A stretch of 64,000 nucleotides of DNA from Limnanthes douglasii subsp. nivea. Taxonomy: Eukaryota > Streptophyta > Magnoliopsida > Brassicales > Limnanthaceae. The position numbers and the translations under genes were made by a program. Below the pieces are notes generated by a model. The model did not search any database and had not been told where the DNA came from. It worked only from the letters and a program-made list of their open reading frames with translations. Where the stretch lies: assembly GCA_036936605.1 (NCBI GenBank), contig JAUPFV010000002.1, forward strand, positions 216,187,046-216,251,045, read 5' to 3'. This document shows, piece by piece, positions 44,343-56,833 of the stretch. Within the stretch, counting starts at the first letter, position 1. The number at the start of each line of letters is the position of its first letter.

Positions 44343-47300
44343 AAATCTAAACTAGAATGGTATAGGTATTGGTAACAAAAATACTATTAGAAAATTGAAA
44401 TAAATTATAAATCTAAAGCCATTGACTTTCTGGATATCCGGGTTTTCATCAAGGTATAATAAAATTTAATAATAAAATACGGTTTCTTTGGAAGGAAAAT
44501 TACTTAGTGGATGTCAGTTGGAATCATAAACAAATCATCCATTTAAGAATTCATCACATTTACAATAATAAACAATTTATGGCTATTGTAATATATGTCA
44601 AACGTAGTAAAATCAATAGAATTCCTCTTTGGGATAAAATAAGAGATATTTCTAACAATCCACTCACGTGGATTGTTATACTGGATTGTTATACGATATT
44701 TTAATTGTATTACTAAAGACCATGAGCAATTATTATGCACTTCGTTGTGTTTTAGAAGTATTGATAATTTCAATAACACAATTTTAGATTGCAATCCTAT
44801 AGATCCCGGTTTTGTTGGAACTCCATATACATGGACTAATAAAAGGAAGTACAAAAGATTATATAAAATTATGTTTAATAATCAAATGAATAACTAATTT
44901 TACGACATTTATATCAAGCATTGGGCCAGAACATGTTCTGACCACTACCCTATATCTATAACCATTTCAAATTGTTTAATAAAACCTAAAACTTCATTTA
45001 ATTTCTAAATATGTGGACCCTCATCCCTCAATTCAACCATATCACTGATGAATCATGCGGGGGCTCTCTTAGATGGCTAACCCCTTTATGTTTTCTGGCA
45101 AAAATTAAAAAGGTTAAAAACATGGAATCATCAATCCTTTGGCAATATCTTCATAGCTATTGCCAAAGATGAAGATGAAATTAACTACCTTGAAAATATT
45201 TATCAAGTTTCCCAACCTGCTGAGGATAAGAGTAACTTATCCAAAGCTAATGAAAATCTTATTCTTCTCTTGGTAAGAGAAGAATCCTATTGGGAGCAAA
45301 ACAGCTGTCTGAATTGGATTATAAATAGGGATAAATACACTACAATGTTTCATAACTATGTTAAAAAAATACATAAAAAGAACAGAATTTATGGTATCTT
45401 CCATGAAAATACTTAAACTGAGGATAATAGTAAGATTGGTGATTCTACAATTGAATTCTTTAAATATCTCCTTACTAATTCAGGCATGTAAGAAAATTTG
45501 AAAATACCATAAATATCATTCCTAAGATTGTAACTAAAGGTGAAATTCATTATCTCATGGAAATCTCCACCGAAAATGAAATTTACAATGGTGTAATGGG
45601 TCTCAAAACTAATAGTGTTGTTGGCTCAGATGGGTTCAATACAACCTTTTATAAAAAAACGTTGGTCTATTAGCATATACTTTAATTCATATGTCGTATC
45701 CCTAAAATGAACAACGCTAAACAATGGATAGATTATAGGCCAATTAGCTTGTGTACTATTTTTAATAGACTGTTATCCAAAATTGTAAATGATAGGTTAA
45801 TCAAAATTCTTCTTAAAATCACTTCCCCTGAGCAACGAGGCTTTGTTCATGGAAGTAATTTTCATGAACATATAATTATTTCTCATGAGGTCATTCATGA
45901 CATTAGTAAAAAGTTAAGAGGCAATAAAATTCTTTTGAAAATTGAGATAGAAAAATCCTTCGATAAAATATCTCACATTTTTATTCTAAATGTTCTCAAG
46001 GTTTTTGGTTTTAGCAATAACTTTGTAAACCTAATAAATAACAACATCACATCTGTTTTCTTCTCAATTATAATAAATGGTGAAGCCAAAGGTTATTCCA
46101 AGGGCTTAAATGACATCAGGTAGGGAGACCCACTATCTCCCAGCATGTTTATCATCACTGAAAAATACCTCATTAAAGGAATAAACCTTATCTTCAATAA
46201 CTAACAACAAATGAAGTGTATAACTAGAAGCACCATTAGCAGAAACTGATTGGCATTTGCAAATGGTTTCGCCATCTATATATATGGTTCCAAAAATAGT
46301 GTATCTAGACTTAATACTTTCTTAGATTACTGCCAAAAATTATCTGGTCAGACCTTTAACAAGGATAAATCTAGCTTAATTCTTCTCAACAAAAATATTT
46401 AGGTATTTTTATCCACAACAGTACTAAAGCTAGCCTATATTATGATATTGTTAGTAAAGTAAGAACTAAAATCTACGATTGGGATAACATTTCCCTCTCC
46501 TTTGATGGCAGATTGGTCTTGATCCAATCTATCCTTATGACCATACCTTTTAACCATATTCAATGATATCACATTCCTAGTGATGTATTATACAGAATTA
46601 AAAGATGAATGAACAGATTTTTACGGGGCTAAATGAAACAAATAAAGCCCTTATTTTTACTAGTTGGTATTTCATCTGTAAGCACTACAAGGAAGGTGGT
46701 TTAAATGTCAAGAAAGTTTCTAATTTACAAACCCTATTTGCTTTTGAAGCTTTGGTATAAATTTTGTGAAAATAAAACTTATTGGGCCAATTATATGCAT
46801 TCAATCTACACAAAAAAAACTTTCACTCTCTTCAAATGACCCATAATACAAAGGGTTCTAAAACTTGGAGGAAATTAATCTCCAAAAAAGCATTGCATGA
46901 TCTTTTATTATTTGAACATTGGTAAGGGGAATTTTGATTTTTTTGGCTTGATAAGTGGTTTGATAACAGACCTCTAATAATTCTCAATGAGATCAATAAT
47001 GATTGGTGTACTCTTGAGGAAATAAATAATTTATGGCGTAAAAACAACTGGAACATTAAGAAACTTTATTCAATCACTTCATATCATATCAACGAGATTA
47101 TTAAACTTAAACTTAATAATGATATGGATGATACTATTATTTTGTCCCTTGAGACTTATGAAAATTTTAATACTAAAGACACTTGGAACACTATTGGAAC
47201 CAACTATTCTACTTTAAAACTGCTTTCAAAAATTTGGAACACTATTACCTCGACCAAGTATTCGTTCATTCTTAGAAAGTTTTTGAAAGGTCGGATCCGA

Positions 47301-48170
47301 GTGGACATAAACCTTCAAAAGATAAATTTATGCATGGCCTCAAAGTGCCAATTTTTCAATGTAATTGAGTCAACCAACCACTTGTTTGTCAACTGCACAA
47401 TCATATGGGCCATTTGGAACCATTTTGCTAATATTTTTAATGTATTAATTGGAAATTATATGACCATCTTACATCTGTTGGAGTATATGGAATTTCAGAA
47501 ACAAAATAAAGCATAACAACACTACATTCTCTTATAATATTATTATTGACAAAAACTCTATCATATTATCTCAAATTTGGATTGTGATAACACTTTGAAT
47601 AAGAACAATTTGCATGGTAATTATAGAACAGATATTAAATTGGGATGTATATTTCATTCCAAGCATAATAAATTTTATCTTATAAAATGGAAAACTCTCA
47701 ACATTAATAGAATTAAGATGAGCACTGATACCTAATGTCTATTAAATAGTGAGTCTAGTGGTGCAGGAATCATTAGAGATTCTAATGGTAATGTTAATCA
47801 AGCCTTTGGTAGGATTTATGGCATGTAGTCTCATTTGATTGCTAAGTGTAGAGCTATGCTTGGTGATTTACTTATATGTAATCATAATGCTTTCAAGAAT
47901 ATGGACATATAAATTTATTTGTCGTTATTGATTGGAATGTTTGGTAGAGACAATAACCCATGGTTTCTAAACCCTTTACTGAAATGCTGCAGAATTTTGA
48001 TATTCTCTACTATGACTATAAAATATCTCTTTAGGATCCAAAACCAAGCAGCCAACTGGCTTGCTATATGGAACCTAAAGTGTAAAATGAAAATGAACTT
48101 CAGTAAAGACCAAATCCTTAATCCTCTTTGTGCTATTTTTTTCTGGAAAGCCTTGAATGTGGCTATCTAA
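44332..48170 (+). pseudogene. LINE copy 2 ORF2 (endonuclease-RT-zf-RVT-RNase H)
   Basis: Endonuclease: LWDKIRDISNN and GFVGTPYTWTNKRK, then CSDHYPISIT. RT: DYRPISLCTIFNRLLSKIV and KSFDKISH (45707-46123), then GDPLSPSMF; the catalytic box is LAFANGF, changed as in copy 1. The zf-RVT region is at 47124-47516 (STNHLFVNC followed by WAIWNHF). RNase H remnants end at 48170 (FRIQNQAANWLAIW). The second Cys of the zinc ligands reads Phe, as in copy 1, so that change predates duplication. Confidence 0.8.
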
Positions 48171-48175
48171 AAATT

Positions 48176-49050
48176 GATGATTAGGTCATTATCTTGTTGA
48201 TTATCTATATGAAAATATACTTGATTGTGAATAAGACCCTATATACTCTCACAAAGTTTTCAAATATTTTGTGCAGACAAAAACAGATTCTTTGCTTCAA
48301 ATGGAGGAGCTAATCATTTCATATTCAACTCGGGAACTGGTGGAAGTTTTCGTTTACGAAACAACTCCTTCAATCTTTATGTATGTATCCTTCGAAACGC
48401 AAGGTTGTTTAATCTTAATCCTTTTTGAATGACTAAATAGCATACTGTAATATTTATCCATTAGTTTGTTTCATGCTTTACATATGCCATGAAGAACGAT
48501 CTTGTGTTTACTGTCATAGTTACTATTTGACTCCTCAAATGGTTTTTCTCGTATAATGATCGGATTCAGTACTACAAATTGGTTACTATTTGTTCTATAG
48601 GTTTACACGTTTGTAAAAATAATCAATAATTTTTTCATATATATATTGTAACAAACTAATTTTTAAATATTAATTAATCTGAACTATTTTTTAGTTATTG
48701 CTTCATTTCATATATACGTGGGTATATATATGGTTATATATTTAAAAATGGGAATAAAAAAATAAAATTATATATATATTTAAACCGTGTACATGGAAGT
48801 ATAACTCTAAATATTTATCTATTAAATTTATAATCAAATGGTAAATATTTTCAAATCTAAAACAAGATATCACAAAATAAATATGTTGCATTGAAAAGAA
48901 AAGTCTAAACCTTTTTTCAAAACCCAAACCAAATTTCTTTCAAAACCCAGATTTGATATCGTTCATCAAAACTCAGAACCCAGATTTATTGTTCTTCCTC
49001 CGAAAATGTAAATATGTTTGCAATCTTTTTTTTATTGTTTAAATTAAATT
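48176..49050. other. Unassigned stretch, B2 counterpart of 14831-15800
   Basis: AT-rich, with a possible decayed exon (FFASNGGANHFIFNSGTGG) at about 48295-48360 behind an acceptor-like TTTTGTGCAG. A minus frame at 48742-48927 is Phe/Tyr-rich and probably chance. Confidence 0.3.
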
Positions 49051-49711
49051 ATGCTTTTTATCCGTATAAAATTTCCCCTAGTAGATCATAAACACAACAA
49101 AACCAAGGAAAACATTAATGTTTACTCGATTGAGTCAATAGTTTTTGGTGACGATTGCGTGCATGGCAAACATAAATGCTTTATTATATGTTTGCATGTC
49201 AAGGTTCTCTATGATAACTGTGTGCAGTGCAGGAAACTGATAGATATTGATTACGACATGTATTTTGGTTATATTCAAAAGGGGGTAGGATCATACCGTG
49301 GACTTGGTTATGAGAGAAAAGATGAATTTGGTTCTAGACATGGATCACACTCTTATTCAATGTGTGTCTACTTGTGTTTTGATGTCCGTGATCAAATTAC
49401 GGTCATTTGTTTTAGATTTTCTGGAGAAGGCAAGTGTAATGTTTGAAATGTGCATTTATACCAAAAACGATAGTGTTTATGCGGCTGCTATCCTTCATTT
49501 GCTCGATCCTCAAGGAACGTATTTTAAAGACCGAGTTATAGCACGTGAACATACTCCATGTCACAAGATGTTTGATTTGATTTTGACACAAGTATAGGCA
49601 ACTATGTTAGTTGATGATAAGAAAAAGAAGTGGCCAAATTGTCAACCCAATCTGATAAAGGCTGTTGAATATGAGTATATTTTTTGGGTTGGACCTATTC
49701 ATTTTCTCTGA
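49051..49711 (+). pseudogene. FCP1/CPL4-like CTD phosphatase pseudogene (B2)
   Basis: An open frame from 49051 includes the Cys pair (CVQCRKL) and FGYIQKG. About 35 bp after that, present in B1, are deleted, which shifts the frame. The next frame (49298-49597) holds LVLDMDHTLIQCV, VLDFLEKASVMFEMCIYT and LLDPQGTYFKDRVIARE, then stops at a TAG where B1 reads through. The remainder carries VDDKKKKW. The active-site motif reads DMDHT. The B1 stop at 16229 is absent here (VYAAA), and this TAG and deletion are absent from B1. Confidence 0.75.
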
Positions 49712-50299
49712 ATATGTTCTATTAACCTTATGAGTGTTAATTTACCCTTGGTCAAGTCGAATTCTGATTTGTATCCCTCAGATGGAAATTAGTGACTGTC
49801 TCATGCTTAATATTTTGGAATTGTTGTTGTTGATGGCTCGAGACAAGGGGTTGTGGAGACTATCTTTACCAATGGGTCAAGTTTAATCTATTTGAATCCT
49901 CAATTTTGATTTGTTTATTAACCGGAGCTAATAAACCCCCGAAAGATAATGGTTTCAAATGCGAGACCTCTACAACAACATCATAAGAAACTCGTCTTCA
50001 TCAAAATGAATATCTAATATGACTTCGTCAATGGATATTCTAAAAAAATGACTCATCGTCAATGATTTCATATTATAACTCAAACTTCAAAAATTTAACC
50101 TGCAAAAGAGAGGTTAACTTATAACTCAACTTAATCATCGTAAAATATCATAGTTAGAGCTTTAATCTCCTTTAATATAAATATAAACATAGAATGTGCA
50201 TAATTTTATAATATTTAATAAACATTCTTTGTTTTGCATATATTTAGAGCTATAATCTCTTTTGACATAAATAAACAGAGAATGTACATAATTTTATAT
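49712..50299. other. Unassigned DNA downstream of the B2 phosphatase pseudogene
   Basis: The counterpart of 16463-17049. No gene recognised; it contains the same paired ~90-bp CATAAATATAAACA units leading into the array. Confidence 0.4.
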
Positions 50300-50780
50300 G
50301 AGGCTATAAGCCAATGTTTGTCATCAAAAGAGAGAGATCATTCAATACACCAAGTGGTCTTCATCCCCATGATCAAATATGATATACGCCAGACAGTGTC
50401 CATCTATTTGATAGAATAGGCTATAAGCCAAATTATCTCTATCTTCAGGACATAAAATCCTATAAGCCAAGTGATTGCTATCTCGTGATAGAAAAGGCTA
50501 TAAATGATATCCATCTCCACGGCGAAAAGGCTTTAGGCAAGTTATTTCCATGATATGTTCCAAGTAATCTTCATTACAGAACACAAACTCACTTACACGA
50601 TAGAAAATGCTATAAAATAAATGATCTTCATATCCATGATATAAAATAAAATAAGCCAAATAATCTTCATCTCTATGACAGAAAGGTTTTAAGCCAAGTT
50701 ATATCCATGATATACGCCAATTAATCTCCATGATATCACGGTAACTGATCTTCGTGATAGAAAGGTTGTAAACCGAGCGA
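50300..50780. repeat. Degenerate ~45-50-bp repeat array (B2)
   Basis: Same recurring words as in B1 (GGCTATAAGCCAA, CCAAGTGGTCTTCAT, CCATGATATA), irregular spacing. Confidence 0.65.
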
Positions 50781-50869
50781 TATACATGTGAATAGTAACA
50801 AGGGTCGGCTACATTGATTAAATAGAAAATATCGTGTTTTAACCTTGTATGCGGTGTCGAAATTGGCAG

Positions 50870-51240
50870 GATATGCAAGTAGCCCTATAGAGCCCTGACC
50901 TACGGGTCAAATTAGAGAACTGGTAACAAAACCATACCCTAGATGGAAACATCATTCGAGATGCAAATAACCATATTGTGCCCTGGAGTATGTGTCAAAT
51001 TACAACGGTTTGCATCCAAAACAACATTGAGGTGAAAACACCATCGAGATATGCAAGTAGCCATAATGTGCTCTTGCTCACGGGTCAAATCACAACGTTG
51101 GGTACCCAAACCAATCATGATGTGAGAATGTTATCATGATATGCAAGTAGCCATAATGTGTTATGACCTCCAGGTCAAATCGCCACGTTGGTTAATCATA
51201 CTAACCGTGAGGTGGAGGCACCAATCAGGATATGCAATTA
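50870..51240. repeat. ~90-bp minisatellite, four units (B2)
   Basis: Units start near 50870, 50958, 51046 and 51136 with a partial at 51226. Same unit as the B1 array at 17621-17990 and the same copy number. Confidence 0.85.
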
Positions 51241-51804
51241 ACAAAACTAATCAAATATGTACCACCCTCACGACGAGAAAAATAATACAACTTTGTTTCC
51301 TAAGTAACTATATCGCCATATGTAAATATTTTAGGAGATTATTGTTCATTTTCAGAGAATTCCAAATCATTTAGAATAGTGAATTTTTTTTTAATTCTAT
51401 TGTGTAAATTATTACTTGTTACTTAAACATAGATATTCTCTTGTGTTGATGTCATGTTTATACCTTCTTTAATATGATTGTGATCATATTTAGATTTCTC
51501 AATTTTTTCTTTGCATTAATATTTGGACTAATGTTATGATCAGATTTTGATTCTTCAATCTTATCATTGTTGAAGCGTGGGTATGTGCAGTTTGTTTTAG
51601 ATAAAAGGGTGTCTTCACACTTATGAGGGCTATTATTGTTTGTGTTTTTCTAGACTTTAAAAGATGCATAATTTTCATTTATCTGAGTTTTTTTATTCTT
51701 TACTATTTCAATATATTTTACTTTTTGACTCCACATTTCTTTTTAAAGAATTGAGTTCATGTTGGAGTGTTTATATGACTCAGTTAGATGTTTACATGTG
51801 CGTC
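51241..51804. other. Unassigned AT-rich DNA (B2 counterpart of 17991-18594)
   Basis: No gene seen. The frame at 51664-51894 overlaps the antisense ORF1 fragment and is not supported by B1. Confidence 0.4.
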
Positions 51805-52860
51805 AATAGAATGACACCTTATTATAGGCAATATCTTTTCAGTAGCCTTATATATCCCCAAGACCTATCCATATTTTTTGGGGTAGATATTTAGATAAAT
51901 CAATTTCGAGCCAAGATTTATATGAGTTAAAGCTTGCTTTATATTTTGAAGGAACACATATTGATAAAGTATGCCAATAGCCTTGAAAATATGGTTATGG
52001 AGTCCTAATTATATATGTATTCAGGGATCTTAGGAAAGAATACACATCCCATAGTTAAAGTAGACTCAATTCTTGGATCAAACTTGGATACTATATTAGT
52101 AACCTAAGTGTAAATTTTCCTATATTTCATACACTTTATTTCCATAATTTTAAAAATCTTCGAGATTTTATAATTCCATTAGTGTATGTCAATAATCTGA
52201 GCAAAAGATGTTAAACGAACCTAAATTTTTTAAATACTTTAGAAATATTTTTATTTCTTCTATTTTAGGTCCGCCAATGAAGATTTTTGCGACTAGAGTA
52301 AATTTAGAAGTAGAAAGTAGAAAGTTCTTATCTTTCTTTTGGAAAATGACTACCTTGAAGTCACCTTTGTTTTGGTAGCATACTTTTTTTGTGAGTGAAT
52401 TCATTCCTATTGATTCTCGTGACGTTAACGTAGGATATTGGTTTGATGGTGTTAAACTTGATTTGACTTTGACACTGAGAATGGAAAAGGTTGTCGAATA
52501 CTGGGTTATTTTTTATTTCTAGTCTTTAAATAGATTATGGATAAATATTAGTCTTCTGATTGTAAGGAAAATGAGGAAATTCTTATTATTGTGTAACTTT
52601 CTCTTGGTCCAATAGATCTTGATGTTATTTTAAATATGGTTTTCTGGATCTTGGAATTTGATTTAATGAGGCTTCCAAGCCTTCATCAACAAGATATTTT
52701 TGTGGTTCAACCTCGAGGTGAGGTTGTGTGTTGATTTCAGTCATGGATTGAGGTTAAGAAAGTTGTGGGCAGAGATTTGGTGTTTTACGGATTTGTATGG
52801 AGAAAGAGGAGAATGAGTTTCTTGGAGAACATATCCATTCTTTCCAATTATGTTTGATTT
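51805..52860 (-). pseudogene. Antisense LINE ORF1 fragment (DUF4283), B2
   Basis: On the minus strand, an ATG at 52744 begins MTEINTQPHLEVEPQKYLVD, preceded by a ~110-bp leader. The 71-codon frame 52189-52404 gives KGDFKVVIFQKKDKNFLL and FTLVAKIFIGGPKIEEIKIF, a good DUF4283 start. Next come DPRIEST..MGCVFFPKIPEYIYN.DSI (the ESP..PVWV..LP segment) and, at the end, a decayed IWIGLGD..GY region. It is the 5' part of a LINE of another subfamily, opposite to copies 1-3. No ORF2 is joined to it. Confidence 0.65.
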
Positions 52861-52989
52861 TAAAATTTGATTTATTTCATAAAATTAAATTTAATATTTT
52901 TAATTAATGAAATAATAGTTAAAATTAATTAAATAACTTATATAATTAAATATTTTTTATTAAAATACAACTATAATTTTAAAAATAAG

Positions 52990-53232
52990 ATGGGGAATTA
53001 TTTTGTTCGAGTAAGTGATTTTAGTTTTGAAAAATCCTATGTTGTTATTAATTTACTAAAAACTATATATCATCAATGTTATGCAGTGTTACTACTTGTT
53101 GTCTTTTCTTTCCTTCGTAAGTGTGATTATATATTATGTCACACAAATCAAACATCTTTGTCATCAGCTTTTCTTCAAGCATACAGTGAATCATCTCATG
53201 ACATGTTTAACTTTATTTCAGGAATTAGATAA
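52990..53232 (+). other. 80-codon ORF, B2 copy, unidentified
   Basis: Starts MGNYFVRVSDFSFEKSYV and has the same length as the B1 copy (19784-20026). No family recognised; substitutions between copies are mostly non-synonymous. Confidence 0.2.
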
Positions 53233-53284
53233 ATATTATTCATGAAGTTTCCAGTTTTGAGATAAAACATTAGGAAAGAAACCT

Positions 53285-53830
53285 TGGCTATCTAAACAAA
53301 TTCAATGCAACCCAAGTTTATTTGCCTAAGTACACATATGTGAACATTTAAGAAAAGTTACAAATATTATGATGTGTTACCGAGACAAATATCATTAGTG
53401 ACTTACAACTAAAACTTATATCATCTGCAACCCAGGCTTAAATTATCAAATCTATATTATATGAGAACATCAACATAACAAAGCCGGATCCTCCTAAACT
53501 AGAGTAGAATAAATTCGGTTCAACTATGTAACTATTAAATTCAACGAAGACTCACTTCACAATGAGAGAAATGTCTTCAAAGATATTAAATACATAAATG
53601 AATATTGAATGAACCCTTTAAATACAACTATTTGCATAAAAAGGATTTGCAGAGCTAAACAATTTTTTGTCATACGTCTGAATTCACTTGTAAAATTTGT
53701 TGTTTGAAATATTTAATCGATAATGATTTTAGCATTTCTCGCAAAAACGTTTTTTTGAAATATCTAATCGGTAATGACTTTAACATTTGTTATGATTTTA
53801 GATTTGAATTTTGATTTATAAAACACTATA
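53285..53830. repeat. Dispersed repeat C, B2 copy
   Basis: The counterpart of 20085-20640, differing by ~5% over the part I compared base by base. Confidence 0.7.
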
Positions 53831-54089
53831 AATCAAGTTTGGAATAATTAAAAAAAGACATAAAAAAGGTTACAGAGGAAAGGAAACAAACATAAAAAAA
53901 ATAAAAACAGAATATCCAAAAATAATAATTTAATAAATATTAATAAATAAATTTAATAATCAAGTGGTTAAAAACTTTAACCACCAATTCATTTATAATG
54001 TAAATTAGCAAAAACATCTTATTAGTCGTTATTTCTCCTTTCAACCCAGAACATATTTGATAGGTTTATTCAAATAATGTCTTAGAATA

Positions 54090-56367
54090 TTGCAGTCATG
54101 AGTTCAACGTGGTCTGCAAAGCTGAGAGAATAGTGCCCCATTGCACTTGTTCTAGAATACCACAACAAAATGGGGTTGTAGAAACAATGAACCAGATGCT
54201 TTGTGACAAGGCACGAAACATGCTCCCGCATTCCGGTGTGGGAAGGATTTTTGGGTTGAAGCTATCAATACAGTGTGTTAATTGGTGAATCGGTCTCCAT
54301 CAACGACTATTGATTGTAAACTTCATGTTAAGATTTAGTCTGCATCTTCAAATGATTACGAACAGTTGAGTGTCTTCGGTTGTCCTGCGTATACTCATGT
54401 GAGAGATGGTAAGTGAGCCGAGGGAAAAGATGTGCATAATTCTAGGATATGCTACTAGAGTGAAGGGATATATGTTATGGTGTACCTCTCCAAAGTCTCC
54501 AGGTTTTCTCATCAGTGGGGACGTGACTTTTAACAAGTTTACTTCGATAGAAAGTTAGAAGGAAGTAGGAGAAATGGTCGAATCAGAATCAGTTATGAGT
54601 AAGCAGGTGGAGTTTGAAGTAGAATCAGTTCCTAGTAGGTCCAATAATTCTAGTGGTTCTGAGGTGGATCCAGAATTAGGAGGTGAAGCGTCAGCATCAG
54701 ATGATAATGACGATGATGCCTCTGAACCACAACAACCTTATAGCATAGTACTGGGCAGAGAAAAAAGAGATATTAGACTTCCAAAAAGATATGCAAATCT
54801 AGTGCATGTGCTCTGTCAGTTGGAAAATAAGTTGAGATGCATGATCTAGTAGCTACAGAGAAGCTATAGCGAGTTCAGAGGAAGATCGATGGATTAGTGC
54901 TAATGGGAAGATATTGAATCTCTACATAAGAATCAAAAATGGAAGCTTGTTGACTTGTCCAAATGATAGAAGGTAGTAGGCAGTAAATGGGTGTTCAACA
55001 AAAATGAAGGTAATCCAGGGGTTGAGGTATCTCAACTAAGGGTTTTAATCAAAATAAAGAAATCGACTTCAATGAAGTGTTATCTCAATTGGTGAAGTGT
55101 AGTTAGATTTGAGTTTTATTAGCCATGGTAGTGTTGCAAAATTTAGAGCTTGAGCAGTTGGATGTGAAGACTATGTTTATACATGGTGAATTGGAGGAGC
55201 GAATCTGCATGAGACAACCAGAGGGATTTATCGAACTTAATATGAAGGACAAGGTTTGTCTGCTGAAAACTTCATTGTATGGTTTGAAATAATGACCTAG
55301 GAAATGGTACACATGTTTTCATACATTCATGGTGTCAAAATGGTTCATGAGGAGTCCATATGACAGTTGTGTGTATCATCAAAAGATGTCAGCTGATTCT
55401 TATGTTTACTTGTTGTTATATGTGGATGATATGCTTATTGTTGCTTGTAGTACGTCACATATTGTACAGATAAATAAGGAACTTAGTACTGATTTTGAGA
55501 TAAAGAATCTGGCTAGACCAAAGAAGATTCTTGGTATAGAGATTATCAGGAACAAAAGTGTAGGATTGTTACACTTGTCTCAACGAAGCTATATTGAGAA
55601 AGTGCTACAATAATTCAACATGCTTGATGCTAAGGTAGTTAGCATCTCATTTGCTACTCATTTCAAGTTGTTTGTAACAGGAGCGGCCATGGATGATGCT
55701 GAGTTGGAACAAATGTCAAAGGTTCCATATTCAAGTGCAGTTGGTCGTATCATGTATGATGCGGTATGCACACGTCTTGATATTTCCCATGCGGTTAGTG
55801 TAGTTAGCAGGTACATGGGATGTCATGGGAAAAGAACATTGGCAGGCAGTGAAAAGGATACTTTGGTATTTTAAGAATATTGTGAACATTGGCTTAACTT
55901 TTAACAAGATCGATATTGGTGGATCGTTGAATGATGTTGCAAGGATTAATTGTTGGTTTGTTAATTCTGATTTTGCAGGTGATATAGATAAACGGAGATC
56001 TCAGGCAGGATGTGTATTTACTTTAGCCGGGAGTACTATCAGTTGGAAAGCACAGTTGCAAGCTATTGTGGTTTTGTTTACATCAAAGGCAGAGTATATG
56101 GTAGTAACATAAGTAATTAAAGAGGCAATATGGTTGCAAGGTTTAGTGGAAGATTTGGGCTTGGATAAGACTACTACAAAAGTGTTTTGTGACAGTCAAA
56201 ACGCCATACACCTTAAAAGGAACAAGATGTACCACGAGCGTACAAAACAAATAGATGTCAGGTATCATTTTATTCGTGGTATAATATCAAAGGGAATTGT
56301 TGATGTGGAGAAAGTGTCTACACACGATAATCCAACAGATATAATGATCAAGGTAGTATCAGTTTGA
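54090..56367 (+). pseudogene. Copia retrotransposon remnant: integrase, RT, complete RNase H region (B2)
   Basis: The integrase end includes NGVVETMNQML, then QLSVFGCPAYTHV and GFLISGDVTFNKF; the latter stretch is deleted from B1. RT frames: 55329-55613 with YLLLYVDDMLIVACS (YVDD motif) and 55620-55874 with YSSAVGRIMYDAVCTRLDIS. RNase H: 55825-56112 (GSTISWKAQLQ, SKAEYMVV) and 56134-56367 (VFCDSQNAIHL, HERTKQIDVRYHFI). Stops include TAA-TGA after LYGLK and one after SKAEYMVVT. It ends near 56367 without a polypurine tract or LTR I can recognise. Confidence 0.85.
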
Positions 56368-56375
56368 AAGTTTAT

Positions 56376-56833
56376 GGAGTGTCTAAACTGGATTAGTGTT
56401 CGCAGTAAAAAATGAATGGCTTAGGGGTATTTGGTGAGTTAGAAGAAAAGAAGTTTCTTAATCACACCAAGAAAGCAAATACTTCATAAAAAAGGTAACG
56501 GGGATATCTTTAAGCCTTAGGATAAAGAGGAATCTTATAGGTCCCTGTGTTGGCATTGGTCCCCCATTATGAGTTGTCATTGGTCCACCAACCTTTCTTG
56601 GTTCAACACAATAAACCATGGATCCCTTCAGAAATAAGATAATATGATAAAGAGAATATTTATAGCCCAAAAATAATATTTTGAAAACAAATTGAGCTTA
56701 TATCTAGCATCATGTTTGCTGCACCACCTCTCATTTCTTATCATTTCAGACATACATAAGCATTACTTAAATCAATAACATATAAAAAAAAGATGAAAAA
56801 ACAAACTTACTGGGATTTTAGAAATCATCGTAG
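56376..56833. other. Spacer between the Copia remnant and the MuDR pseudogene
   Basis: No gene is supported; the minus frame 56458-56670 resembles nothing known. Terminal inverted repeats of the MuDR element were looked for here and beyond 59000 and not found. Confidence 0.4.

Larger units (their letters stand above)
42650..48175 (+). mobile_element. LINE copy 2 (B2 counterpart of copy 1)
   Basis: Same layout and same junction with gag as copy 1. It keeps the 182-bp zf-RVT segment lost from copy 1, but has its own deletions: ~48 bp in the endonuclease near 44440 and ~60 bp before the RT domain near 45660. The unshared indels show that both copies decayed after duplication. No poly(A) tail is recognised. 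Confidence 0.85.
42183..56075. repeat. Segmental duplication B, copy 2 (B2)
   Basis: The second copy of 8986-22705 in the same orientation. It continues beyond B1 homology on both sides, into the rest of gag, primer site and LTR on the left and the rest of Copia RNase H on the right. B2 is therefore the more complete version and nearer the source arrangement. Confidence 0.9.

Noticed and set aside
54348..54536. 62-codon minus-strand ORF
   Set aside because: It is antisense to the Copia integrase end, which is recognisable on the plus strand.
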